Below are positions 51,101-64,000 of a DNA stretch of 64,000 nt, one piece after another. The notes under the pieces are model-generated. The model searched no databases and had not been told where the DNA came from. It saw only the letters and a program-made list of their open reading frames with translations. Numbering within the stretch: position 1 is the first letter of the stretch; the number at the start of each line of letters is the position of its first letter. The stretch spans positions 4,733,709-4,797,708 of the forward strand of contig JAXIVH010000014.1 in the NCBI GenBank assembly GCA_036785325.1, read 5' to 3'. Origin of the DNA: Urophycis tenuis. Lineage: Eukaryota > Chordata > Actinopteri > Gadiformes > Phycidae. The position numbers and the translations under genes were made by a program.

Positions 51101-53028
51101 TTCCCAGTTTTAGCTGGCAGTGGAGCGCAGCAAAGCAATCCATTTAGAAACAAACATGGTTGTGATTTATAAGAGATGGACCTCTGTCTCTGTGTGACTG
51201 AGTATGTGAGTGAGGGAGTGAGGGAGTAAGAGAGAGATAGTCTCTCTCGCTCTCTCTCCCTCCTATCTAGAGAGACTAGATAGGTGGAATTCTCCTTATG
51301 TCATCCGTGGCCAGTCTGCCTTGGCAGAATCCACTTCATTATCTAAAAACAGGGCTGGTCGTTGTCCAGGGCTGAGCAGATTGTTGCAGGGCAGTGCACA
51401 TTGTGTTGAATGGCAGCTTGCTGGAGGGAGCCGGCAGCAGCAGGAGACAGATGATGTGCTGCAGCAGCCCACCACTGATCAGATGTGTATGACCTCGCTC
51501 TAGCTTATTGGTTAATGTGGTTAAGATATTGTGCACCGTCCTGGCATATTAGCCATGGACGCTCCTGCCTCTGTGGGCTTTTGTGCTTGGGGCGCATAAT
51601 ATGAAATATGTAATATGCATAATATGCTGTAACATCATTTTAGACATTTAAAAAATTATATATATATGAAAAGAATAAAACACGAAAATAAGGTTATGAA
51701 ACACCCATCATTTAAGTCCATAGGACCCTACCTGCAATATTTCAATATTGTTACAAAATAAAAATACAGAACAATGCCATGATGCATGGTGGCAAACCAT
51801 GAAGGGTAGGAAGATGCACCTCTTTGACACGTCACTAACGGGACAATTGTGTGGCCTGACATCTAGCAAAGGAATCCACGCTGGGATTAAGTTTCAGACG
51901 GACAGTTAGCGATTGATATAGCCACAAGGTAACGTGATAGTCCTCTTTCCTGGTTATTTCAGGAATGCCATTTGATATCTGAACATGATATCATTAAAAC
52001 CTCCTAATGGCTGTTCTAAAATAGAGATATCTTAATCCAAAAGCATGGTTCAGACACAAAATAAACCTACTGGCGACCTTTAAAAAACAGTGCGAGTGTG
52101 TGCGCACACGTGAGTGTGCCCACGTGTGTGTGCGAGTGCGTGAGTGTGAGTGTGAGTGTGTGCACGTGCGTGTGCGTGTGGGCAGCCAAGGGCAGAGGCC
52201 CGTCGCTACAGATAGAGCAGATTTGAATCACCTCAGCGCGAGTGTGGCCAGGGTCTGTACAGTGAGGAAGACCCTCTCTACTCATGGCTATTTCTGTGCG
52301 TGGACAGAAAGAAAACAACATGGGAATCACCCCCATAGATACTATGACTACTGTTTGTTTCCTGGTCTAAATGACACCAAGCTCTTTCTGCTTTTCAGTA
52401 AGAAGGAACATGGGTTTGATAAATGGGTTACAGAAAACAGGGCTCACAAAAGACATTAAGGCCAAGACGAATACTAACAGTGATGCCAACTGACAGCGTC
52501 ATGCTAGATAACCAACCACCTGGACTGTGCCAGCCCAGGGGTCCAGGACTGCATCCTCATTCGGAAGGTAAACAGAAGTGAGTATCAACCCAGCGTGGTT
52601 AACAACACCGCCACTGGCTTTCCAGGTGATGCAGGTGACTTTCTAGTTCTGTGGGACTTCACAGACGATGCGTCGGGAACAGAAGATGCATTCATTCAAA
52701 AAGGCGCACATTCCTTCTTTGCAAACATGAGCTTTGAGCCATCAGTAGGCCAGATTCAAAGGTAACCCCTTGAAAGTTGGGAGTTCGGCACACCGGGAAA
52801 TCGCTAATCCCTCTGACTTTTTTCAGGGTTTTTTTTTCTCGCTTCTTGTGATTGGGGAAGAATGAGGGGTTTTCGAGACGAGCTCCAGCAGATTGGCAAT
52901 GGTTCAGTTAGCAGCAGTGTTCCTGAGCATACAAGTGGAGCCGAGCTTTGTGTCAACCGCACTCCTTTGATCTGAAACTCCCTGTCAACCTCTGGCACCT
53001 CTGCAGTGTTGAAACTGTATTGAAACTG

Positions 53029-53067
<39 letters not shown>

Positions 53068-53669
53068 CAAGGACCCCATTCTCAGGGGGGCCTCTTCGAC
53101 AACTCTACTGGTGGTGGGCAGACTTTAATCTGCAGCGCTCACATGTCCAAGACCAAAACAAAAAGACCAACAGAGCCGAGCTTGAACTGCAACAAAACAC
53201 CTCATTTGAAGCACTGGCGATATTACACATGGAAATGTTGTCAATACGTTCCACTGGCGTCAGCAACAGGACCACATATGTTAAGTGTTGTTGTTTGACA
53301 GTTATGCTGCCCCTAAAGCTAGAGTACTGCTAGAGTACAGGCTGGAAAGTGGACACTCAGTAGAGGGCTGGCTGCACACTGCAGTGCTCAGCGGTTGGAG
53401 TGACTAAACAGACAGACAGACAAACGTGGGGACGGACAGACAGACATACTGACACTGAACAACATGCACACTTCCATAGCTCAACACACATTGATCTCTA
53501 CCTTCAAAACACCTTTTTTTTTTAATACACAGCACCTTCATCATAAGATATAGGGCACACACTGACAACCAAACAACGCTACTCGGAACATAAAAAGCAC
53601 CGCCGCGTGAACATTAACGTCAAGGAAGAGCTCGCGGCATCGCAGCCTCCTCTAACAACACTGAATCAC
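48110..53669. other. fmn1: Large fmn1 intron, no certain exon
   Basis: About 5.6 kb. It contains a promoter-like cluster (48828-48912), a short ATG-led open segment with a donor at 50730-50825 whose phase does not fit the next exon, a (CAT)n run at 53034-53064 and otherwise mostly unique sequence. In tetrapods formin-1 introns hold grem1 limb enhancers, so part may be regulatory. Confidence 0.45.
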
Positions 53670-55266
53670 CTGTAGTTGTTGTTGTCGTCGTCGTCGTCGT
53701 CGTGGTGGGGCAGTGACTGAGAGGATTCCACTTTGAGGCACTGCTGCTGCCGGGCCACCTGCCAAGGTTCAGATCCAGACACGTGACCGTCTGCTTGTTG
53801 CCGTTCTTATCCACCACCTCGGCGCCCGCCGTGGCCTCGTCCCGGCCGAAGGGGCCCTCCCGGTCGGGGCTCACGTCCTTCTCCGACAGCAGCAGGATCC
53901 GGTGGTTGAGCGGCGGGCTGCCCTGTCCGGGGGCCGACAGAGGCGACAGCATGGGGGACATCCGCTGCAGGCTGCTGGCGCGCGGGAAGGAGGTGTTGAA
54001 CACCCCGGCCAGGGACGGCGACAGGGGGCCCTTCTTGGGGCGCGACGCGCCGGGCGAGCAGAGGGCCGCGGCGCGGCAGAGGGGCAGGCGGAGCCCGTCC
54101 GAGAGCTTCGTCCCCGAATGGTGGCCGCCGATGCCGCCGCCGTGACCTTTGGTGGCTTCCCGCCACTCGCCGTAAGTCTGCTGCTGGACACCGCCACCGC
54201 CACCGCCGGTGCCACGGCCAACGCGCTGTGCCGTCCCGTCCGTGTCCTGCACCTTGGCCACCACCAGCACCCCCGGGTCAGCGTACAGCTGGGGGGCCGG
54301 CCTCATGAGGGCCGAGCCGCCGGGCGACAGGTCCCCCTCGTCCCCGTTGGAGTCCAGGCGCCTGGGGGGCCGCAGGTTGCTCCCGCTCTCCCGCCGGCTC
54401 AGGCCGCCCACCAGGCCGCGGGGCGGCGACTGCAAGCCCAGGCAGAAGTCGCTGTCAAACTCGGAGAGGTTGTTGCAGAAGTCCAGCTGCGGTTCAAAGG
54501 CCGGGTTGTCCTCCATCCAGCCCTGGGCCTCCGCGGGGACGTCCTCCTCCGACAGGACGTCGTCCAGCGAGCGGACGGCGTTGCCGGAGCCCGCGGTCAC
54601 GCCGTGGTCGTCAGTGGCGAGCGCCTGGCCCCCGGAGGTCCTGTCCTCCGTCTCCAGCACGGCGGGCAGGGGCTCGGCCGCCGAAGACCGGCGTCTCCCT
54701 TTCCGCTTGGTCTTGCCCGCCGTGGCGTCTTCAGCGTCGTCAGACTTCTTGCCCCCGAGCTTCATGAACTTCCTGCCCTTGGACGGGGCCTTCTTGTTCT
54801 CGGCGGCCACGGTCAGCAGGTGCTTGTAGTTGCTGTTGGCGAGCGCGGGGTCCGTGGGGTCCACCTCGTAGCCGTCCAGGTAGTCCTGGAGCTTCCCCTC
54901 CTGGTTGCCCATGCCGACGCGGCTGGCGCAGTCTCCGCAGAGCGAGAGGAGATGGGCCAGGAGCTGGCGATGCTGCGCCGCCAGCCAGCAGAGCTCGGCC
55001 ACAGCCTCCTTTGTTGTGCGCAGCCGAGAGCCGAGGAGGAGTTCCTCCGAGGGGCCAGAGGAAGAGTGGCTGCTTTGTCTGGACTCGGCGAGGTCCAGCT
55101 CTGCGCGGTCACGGTCATAACAGGGCCCTGCCCGGAGAGGGGCGCGGCTCCCGTACGTAAACCCGGGGGCCCTCCTCTTGGGCACGTACAGCCTGATGTG
55201 GATTAGCTCATTTATGGGAGGGTAGAGGAGCAAGACGCTGTGCGTGCCCTCCATCATCCGAGACAT
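53670..55266 (-). CDS. fmn1: Formin-1 N-terminal coding exon
   Basis: Frame open without break for 532 codons. It starts MSRMMEGTHSVLLLYPPINE; human FMN1 starts MEGTHCTLQLHKPITE, so Met at 55254 is an alternative start. Family landmarks: LYVPKRRAPGFTYG, MGNQEGKLQDYLDG, VVAKVQDTDG, NHRILLLSEK. The rest is basic, serine-rich and disordered. It ends in a run of 12 threonine codons next to the donor ACTACAG|GTGATT, chosen because it gives phase 1, as the exon at 47763-47920 requires. Acts before FH1/FH2 in the protein, probably in localisation. Confidence 0.9.
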
Positions 55267-55450
55267 GCTAATCACTGAGGCAGCCCAGCTGAGTGCCTGG
55301 TCCCCACATAGTGAGGATGGGTGAGGGGGACTGCTGAGGAAGTCCTCAGTAGTGTTCGGCCTGTCAGCCTGCCTGTCAAATAGAGACAAGATGTTGGCCT
55401 GTATTAAACCAGACCCCGAAATCAACATCAAGCATTATTTATTTACACAG

Positions 55451-55510
55451 ACATACATACATACATACATACATACATACATACATACATACATACATAC
55501 ATACATACAA
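55451..55510. repeat. (CATA)15 microsatellite
   Basis: Tetranucleotide run in the first fmn1 intron. The remainder of that intron to 56033 is AT-rich and without features. Confidence 0.95.
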
Positions 55511-56033
55511 TGAGCTTTGCGAAATGGTATGTGAAAATGTACTACCAACATAAAGTGGTTATGAAAGAAAACCACATTCATGCATCTTAAATATGTCATA
55601 TACTGAGAATGTCATATACATATACTGTCATATAGGTACTTTTTTTTTTAATGCAACCTGCAAAAATGGCTACTTATGCCTGCTAGCGTTTAGTTTCAGT
55701 TAAATATTTTACAACATCTCTGAACTGTTTACATCATAACATTACCCCGTGGCTGGTAGCCTAGATTCCTTGCAGCGCAGTGATGCATGCACCCATTTTG
55801 TAGGACTTAAGATGAAAAGGCTTTCAAGCCACTGTTGTTCTTATATAAAAAAAAAAAAAAAAAAACGAAATATGCATGCTATTAAATTATCAAAGTATAT
55901 AGTATGCAACTGTGCTATATAATATTTAGCCATGTTTTATCTCAAATACTAGCATGTAGTTATGTAAGTCAAAGACGACGCTTCTGAATCTTGAGTGGGT
56001 AAAAAACATTTGTTTGGGAAAGACGCGACTTAC

Positions 56034-56330
56034 CTTTTTCCACAGCAAGCCACATTTCGCATTTTCATGTCCTTACTGCAGGTTGCCAGCGCTGCTTGCT
56101 GGCTGCTGCCTCTGTAGAGGACAGCGCTAATCCAAGACTGACAGAAATAGGTAGCCAATCGACAAGCTCACCGTTTATTTTACGCACTATGATTGGTGAC
56201 ATGCTTGAATTGAAACCCTCCCATCCGGAGTCAGTGCAGCTGCTGCTCCGTCCAGGTAGGCCCCCCGCATTGCATGCGCACAATGGAGAAGATGCGTCAG
56301 TCTGACGTAGGAAATTCACGTTTATCGTGC
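56034..56330 (-). promoter_or_regulatory. fmn1: fmn1 non-coding first exon and promoter region (inferred)
   Basis: A consensus donor GGAAAAAG|GTAAGTC on the minus strand ends at 56034, 770 bp upstream of the fmn1 ATG. The likely acceptor is TTTGACAG before 55372. The transcription start is not determinable. ATTGG/CCAAT sequences occur at 56153-56157 and 56190-56194. Confidence 0.4.
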
Positions 56331-58890
<2,560 letters not shown>

Positions 58891-59055
58891 CGGAAAAGAA
58901 AAGGGGCACAGAGAAGAATGTGGTGGATGAGGGGGCAGGCGTGTGTGTGAGTGTGTGAGTGTGTGAGACAACAGAGTGGCAGAGAGAGTGTGTGTAGCAG
59001 CCATCGTGTGTAGAGCTCATCGCAGACCCACGGAGGCAGTGGACAAATCATGAAG
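58891..59055 (+). other. slc10a1: slc10a1 non-coding first exon (inferred)
   Basis: GC-moderate sequence with GTGTGAGT repeats ends in the donor ATGAAG|GTAAGA at 59055. The matching acceptor is AATCTAG at 59891-59897, 30 bp before the coding ATG. Splicing would create a short upstream ORF. The 5' end is not determinable. Confidence 0.45.
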
Positions 59056-59467
59056 GTAAGAGTTGAAAAAACAAAAAAATTGCTTTTGGCAATTTTTTTT
59101 TTGTTTTGTTTTTTTTTTGTTTTGTTTTGTTTTTTTTTCTTTTGTTTTGTTTTGTTTTTTGTTTTGTTTTTTTTGTTTTCATCTTTTGGCCTGTTTGCAA
59201 CTTGACGAGCAAAACGAAGAAAGTGGATAATTTTCACCCCCTATGGGCCTCTTCATTACGCATTCAATTGGGTGAAACACAACGGTGGGGTTTGTGTGCC
59301 TGTGTTTGTTGGTTTGTTACAGCCTGTATATCAGTCAAAGGGTGGAGGAATTCCTTCCACCAGAGAAACAAGAGAAGAACTCAAGCACGAAGCAAACGAA
59401 AAGAATCAGTACTTTGCTTTTAATCCCCTGCTCTATTGTGTCAAAATTTACTATTTTACAATTTGGT

Positions 59468-59496
59468 TAGCAGACACTTTTATCCAAAGCAACGTA
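59468..59496 (-). mobile_element. SINE tail remnant
   Basis: AGCAGACACTTTTATCCAAA is the reverse complement of the conserved SINE tail seen at 22919-22955. Only the tail remains. A similar fragment lies at 7930-7955. Confidence 0.4.
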
Positions 59497-59927
59497 CCGT
59501 CATTGTTTCTATGTTGAATAATACATTTAACATGAGTATTGAAAATAATCATACATAAATTATCGAAATCTAATTTCTATATTTCAGCAGGAGCTGCAAC
59601 TCAAATCGTTATCGGTACATTTGTAAAATATTGTTGTATGGAAATACTCCAAGCGTTTTAAATAATTATCAATAGCTGTTCTGAATTTCTCTTCTCTTTT
59701 CAATGTTTGTTAAGAACAACGTACATCATGTTATAGTTTCAAGAGTACACTCTCAAAATAACTACAGGTGTATTGGAAAGTCAAATAATCTGTGAGCTCC
59801 AATTGACTGACGATTTACGGCTGATTCGTGCTGTTAGTGCTGTTAGTTATTGTTATCAGACTCGGTCATCATTTGCCCTTGTATTTATTTAATCTAGGGT
59901 GAAGCCACACCATTGTAGACATCCAGG

Positions 59928-62242
59928 ATGAGTGCAACCAGGAACCTGACAGAGGAAGCAGCCCTGGACAGCTCCAGCCTCTACAATGGATGGAACACAT
60001 CTTATAATGGGAGCACTGGTTTCCATAATCCCTTCTCGCCCACCATGGATAAAGCCATCAATGGCTTCACCATCATCATCCTCTTCATCACGATGGTGTC
60101 TCTTGGCTGCACCATGCAAGTGGCCAAGATCAAGGAGCACATCTTCAAGCCCAAAGGGGTTGCGATTGCAGTGGTCGCCCAGTTCGGCATCATGCCCCTG
60201 ACTGCCTTTTGCCTGGCCACTGTCTTCAAGCTGGCGCAAATTGAGGTCCTGACCGTGTTGATCTGTGGGTGCTGCCCAGGGGGAAACCTGTCCAACATTT
60301 TCTCCCTGGCGCTGAAGGGGGACATGAACCTGAGGTACGTCATTCTGTGATCGTGTTCGTTGACACCTGGTTTATCGTTCATTACAATCGCAGGTCTACG
60401 AATAAAAACATGAGCCTGAAAGTGTTGAGCGTTCCGTACGTGATTCCCGTCCCTCTCTCGTACGCGTTTCGTTTCAGCATTGTGATGACCACGTTCTCGA
60501 CCATCGCGGCTCTGGGAATGATGCCGCTCCTGCTCCTCCTCTACACCCACGGCTTGGGCAGTCTGCAGAGTGCTGTGCCGTACACTGGCATCATCATCGC
60601 TCTCATCATGACCCTGGTGCCCTGCGGCCTGGGCGTCTCCATCAATCATTACAAACCCAATTACTCCCAGATGGTGATCAAGGTGTCCCATTCCTTCCAT
60701 CTGAGCTCAGACTGTAGCTACCTCGGCCGATGAGGTTGTGTTTTTCCCCGCCGTCTTGTGTGTCTGCCCTTTTGTCGTATCTGATGGCGGTCAGAGTTAG
60801 ATTCGTCCGGACTCTGAGAGGAACTCATTTGAGAGTGAGAAGATGAGGCTTCGAAACATTATTTTAACACATTTATTTCTACAGCGGCAGGCTTTGACTT
60901 CACACTTTGTCTCAGGATTTTGCTGGCCGGACACGTTTCAGCTCGTCTTCCTACCGGCTATTGGAAAACTTAGTTTTTTTTGTGTGTGCTCCAGGTGCCA
61001 CACTTTTAAGTAGACCTACAGTACGATCAGCTGCAGCAGCACGGTGATCGCGTTGCAGAAGAGTCTTGCATTCTATGCACACGGCCTTGGCATGGCCCAC
61101 ATTGTTTGCCTCGCCGTAATTCGTTTTTCTTTACAGATTCCAGCTCCCCAGGAAGGACGATGCTTGGCTTTGTGTTTGTCTGTGATATACCTCTCACCTG
61201 AAGCTTCCTCTACGCTCCCTCTCTTGACAGCTTGCGATGATACCGTCGCTCTCATCATGACCCCAGTGCCCCATGGCCTCAGCATCACCATCAATCATTA
61301 CAAACCCACATTACTCACAGATGGTGATCAAGGCGTCCCATTCCTTTCATCTAAACTCAAGACTGCAGTTGGCTCTTGCTTACCTTGTGTGTCTGTCCCT
61401 CGCTGTATCTGATGGCAGGTAATCTCGGATGCAGATGTTAAGACAATTGCTATAGCCCAACGTCTGGGGGTGAGAGACTGCACTGCACCTGCGCCGGAAA
61501 CCAGCAGATGCAAGGGTTAGGAGTTAGGCTTGACTTTCTGTTTGTTGGCGACTAGCCTCTCACCCGAAGACCTCCCTCTCGACAGGTCGGCCTCAGCATC
61601 TGTCTCGTTTCCTCCGTGGCCATCGGCATCATGTCGGGAATCACCATCGGCGGGTCGGTGTGGGTTGTGCTGTCACCGCAGATCATGTCAGTGGCGGCAC
61701 TGATGCCGCTGACCGGCTATACGCTCGGTTATGTCATGTCCACCATCTTTAAACTCAATCACAAGTAAGTGAACGCTGTGAACCTTTTAGACATTTAGGT
61801 GAATGAGTGTCACACAAAGCTAATCAAAGTGTTTTTTTTTTTTTTTGTGGGTCAGATGTAGAAGGACTATCGCCATGGAGACTGGCTGCCAGAACATTCA
61901 GCTGTGTGCCACCATTTTGAAGGTGGCCTTCTCTCCTCAAGTCATTGGTCCCTTGTATCTCTTCCCCCTCATCTACATTGTGTTCCAGGGCGGCGAGGCC
62001 CTTGTTTTCATCCTGATCTTCAGATGTTATGAAGCGTTGAAGCCCCAAACTGAGGGTAAATGTCACAGCTGACCATATTATGCCAAGCATGACATGAGGA
62101 AAAACAAACAAAGAGTTTGAAACAAGTTAACCCATGATCTTTCGAGTGTCTTGCGTTGACTCTTTTGTGTGTGTTTGCTTGTACAGAAAAGACAGTATAT
62201 CAAAATGTTCCTGGCTACAAGGAGGAAATGAAGATTCCTTGA
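59928..62242 (+). CDS. slc10a1: Sodium/bile acid cotransporter SLC10A1 (NTCP), 348 aa
   Basis: Hepatocyte basolateral uptake of conjugated bile acids driven by sodium. Five coding exons: 59928-60334, 60478-60682, 61586-61764, 61856-62055, 62187-62242. Phases agree and total 348 codons plus stop (human 349). The N-terminus is extracellular with NXS/T sites (NLT, NTS, NGS), followed by multiple membrane helices. Sodium-site residues of the family are present in GGNLSNIFSLA and METGCQNIQLC. Other matches are SLGCTMQVAKIK, FGIMPLTAF and PLYLFPLIYIVFQ. The donor after exon 2 (AAG|GTGTCC) is weak but lies at the family's exon border. Closest to SLC10A1 rather than SLC10A2 by the CRRTIAMETG and GDMNL segments; a teleost NTCP-like paralogue is possible. 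The final exon gives the short tail PGYKEEMKIP. Confidence 0.93.
61069..61425 (+). pseudogene. Decayed partial duplicate of slc10a1 exon 2
   Basis: Inside the intron after coding exon 2, sequence resembling exon 2 and its downstream intron recurs. CTATGCACACGGCCTTGGCA matches the exon at 60541. GCTCTCATCATGACC with ATCAATCATTACAAACCCA matches 60599-60661. The similarity continues past the donor (TCCCATTCCTT, TGTGTGTCTG, GTATCTGATGGC) as at 60684-60788. The middle is replaced by a copy of the intron's 3' end (CCTCTCACCTGAAG, like 61557-61570). A 1-bp insertion in ACCCACATTACTCACAG breaks the frame, so it cannot act as an exon. Its natural role is none that I can see. Confidence 0.75.
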
Positions 62243-62592
62243 ATGAGTCTGCAGAGGAATGTCACACGCTGAAATGCTGCCTGGATAAGCTGCAGAAGCA
62301 TGTGTGCGGACAACAGAGAAATTACTGACTATGTCTGGAACATTTGATCGCCTCAGGCAGTAACATGACACAGACGTGTCACAAGTCCAGAGACACTACT
62401 AAAAATATTGGATTTTTTACGGAAACAATGTGATGATTGATAAATTAATATAACTGTATAAAATTAAGATAACAAAAAATAACATTGCACTGTTTGGTGT
62501 AAGATTAAAGTGACTAAACCGAATATAAAGGTTGGTAGCATAAATTAACCTTGTAATGAGGAAAGATTGTAAAGCTTTATTATATTATTATT

Positions 62593-62598
62593 AATAAA
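62593..62598 (+). terminator. slc10a1: slc10a1 polyadenylation signal
   Basis: AATAAA about 350 bp after the stop codon in AT-rich sequence. Confidence 0.55.
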
Positions 62599-64000
62599 TA
62601 ATTTCTAAAAACATAATATGGCCTATTGACTGCTGTCTGCTGCATTTAGTGGTATAAAAAGACTAACAATGAAAACGACACCTCAAATAATATTTAATTT
62701 GAATGAACAGAGTATATACAGTGAAAACATAAGTTATTATTTTTACAAATATTAAAATACAATCTTTAAAACAAAAACAAAACAATAAAGTCCATCGCTA
62801 AATCCAAACGGAGAGCAAAACGTAAACTTGAAGTTTGACATCATACCATAATTTACAATAAGTCATTTTGGTGGGATTTTCCCCCGCCGGCTTTAAAAGT
62901 CGAGATATTACATGCCTGCAGTGGGGCCGCCCAAGCGCTGTTCAGAAAACCCTTTTCCAGACCCGTGAAAGCATGACAACAGAACAGGACCGCGGCTGAT
63001 CAACAGCAATCTGAACATGAATGCTCCCGCAAAACCCAAGACCGCTAGAACGCCCTTTCGCAAAGCAACCACAATAAATTAGGTTCGGACATATTCAGGG
63101 GGTTGAGGCGTCAGTCACCCCCAAAATGCCACACGAAACTATCCACGAAGAGGCGTCGACGTTCACTCACATTCATGTTGAAAACACTGTTCCATTTCCA
63201 AGTGAATATTTTTTTTTTCCTTTTGTGTTTTTTTTTAGTTGTTTTTACAGATGCTTGTGCATAGAAGTGAAAAGCTAAGGCCATCGGAAGGGGTATGAAT
63301 GTAAACGATAGATTGGGGGGGGGTCAGTGGGCCCCAGGTCCACTGGGCTGGGGGGGGGGGCGGGGACTAAACAAGTCACGAGATGGCTAGAAGCAGTCTT
63401 GATTCACAAGCGCCGCGTGTTCTCACAATCTTCAGGATCCTTTGACTCCGGACATAACGGAGGAGGGGGGGGGGGGGGGGAGGAGGAGGAGAAGGAGGAG
63501 GATGATAAACCAGAACAGTAAAAGTGTGTGCTTGGGTATCACATCGCCGACGGTCCGGCGCCAGGCAGGCCTTCATGCATCATTCCCGGTGCGCGGCACG
63601 TGATGCGTTCCCCCCCCCCCCCCCCTGCGGGGGTTAACGGTGTACGGCGGGATGCGGTGACGCCACGGCGACGCCCTCCCCCTGAGGCGTACCGTTGGCG
63701 CTTCTTCACGGGGGGGAAGGGGGGAGGGGGGCCTAGTGTTCCTTTTACCGCCATCTTTTTTTTTTTTTTTAGCTGCTAAAATCCCAAGCCAGGCCAAAAA
63801 AACGATCGAGACGTTCAAACTTACGCTTGTGAGTCAGACATTAGGGTACACGCGAGGGGTTCCTATAAAACGTCGAAGCATATACGTATGTACAATGCGG
63901 ACACCCTCTTCCTGGTCTCCTTTAAGCAGGGGGGTGGGGTAGAGGGGGGGCGGGTTCTGAGAGTCAAGCAGCCTGTTTGATCCAGTGCGTCGTCGGGCAG
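62599..64000. other. Right end of window: no gene recognised
   Basis: AT-rich to about 62900, then GC-rich with many G or C runs (63307-63314, 63350-63360, 63463-63480, 63610-63624). It could be the long 3' UTR of a minus-strand gene lying to the right, but no exon is identifiable; the last 40 bases include a possible minus-strand stop in an unidentifiable frame. Confidence 0.35.

Noticed and set aside
53902..55206. 434-codon plus-strand ORF opposite fmn1
   Set aside because: Antisense shadow of the GC-rich N-terminal formin exon, without recognisable domains.

Overview
This is a eukaryotic, protein-coding chromosome segment from a ray-finned (teleost-like) fish. Six genes are recognisable from spliced exons with GT/AG borders and matching phases: eif2ak4/GCN2 (minus strand, cut by the left edge), actc1 (plus), arhgap11a (plus), grem1 (plus), fmn1 (minus) and slc10a1/NTCP (plus). 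The long CA/GT microsatellites, tRNA-derived SINEs whose tails resemble sequences common in fish genomes, small hAT-like and Harbinger-like elements and homopolymer runs also suggest a teleost. I cannot name the species.

Layout. 25-10632 (minus): 17 coding exons of eif2ak4, running from the RWD domain through the pseudokinase into the kinase domain as far as just past the DFG motif; the rest lies left of the window. Its introns hold SINEs, two DNA-transposon MITEs and a 21-bp minisatellite sitting exactly on a splice donor. 10633-13340: intergenic, with a duplicated LINE-like tail. 13345-18122 (plus): actc1, with a non-coding first exon and eight coding exons encoding 377 aa. 19440-27500 (plus): arhgap11a, 12 coding exons, 971 aa. 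29000-31000 (plus): grem1, with one non-coding exon and a single coding exon (189 aa). About 31845-56300 (minus): fmn1, convergent with grem1. Its N-terminal exons are intact. The FH1 exon is full of frame changes, and most of the FH2 domain is absent from the sequence around a 200-N assembly gap. 58900-62600 (plus): slc10a1, five coding exons, 348 aa, with a decayed partial copy of its second coding exon in the following intron. 62600-64000: no gene recognised.

How the genes relate. The order arhgap11a - grem1 - fmn1, with the last convergent, matches the human 15q13 neighbourhood (ARHGAP11A - SCG5 - GREM1 - FMN1), except that SCG5 is not visible here. In tetrapods FMN1 introns carry long-range limb enhancers of GREM1, so this block is probably held together by regulation rather than by shared biochemistry. 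The products act separately: GCN2 in amino-acid stress signalling, ACTC1 in the sarcomere, ARHGAP11A as a mitotic RhoA GAP, GREM1 as a secreted BMP antagonist, FMN1 as an actin nucleator and SLC10A1 in sodium-dependent bile-acid uptake.

I found no convincing new biological system. The most interesting points are two tandem-duplication events that copied splice sites of eif2ak4 (a donor array at 8203-8540 and an in-frame duplicated acceptor at 4348/4561), the decayed exon duplication in slc10a1, and the missing FH2 core of fmn1.
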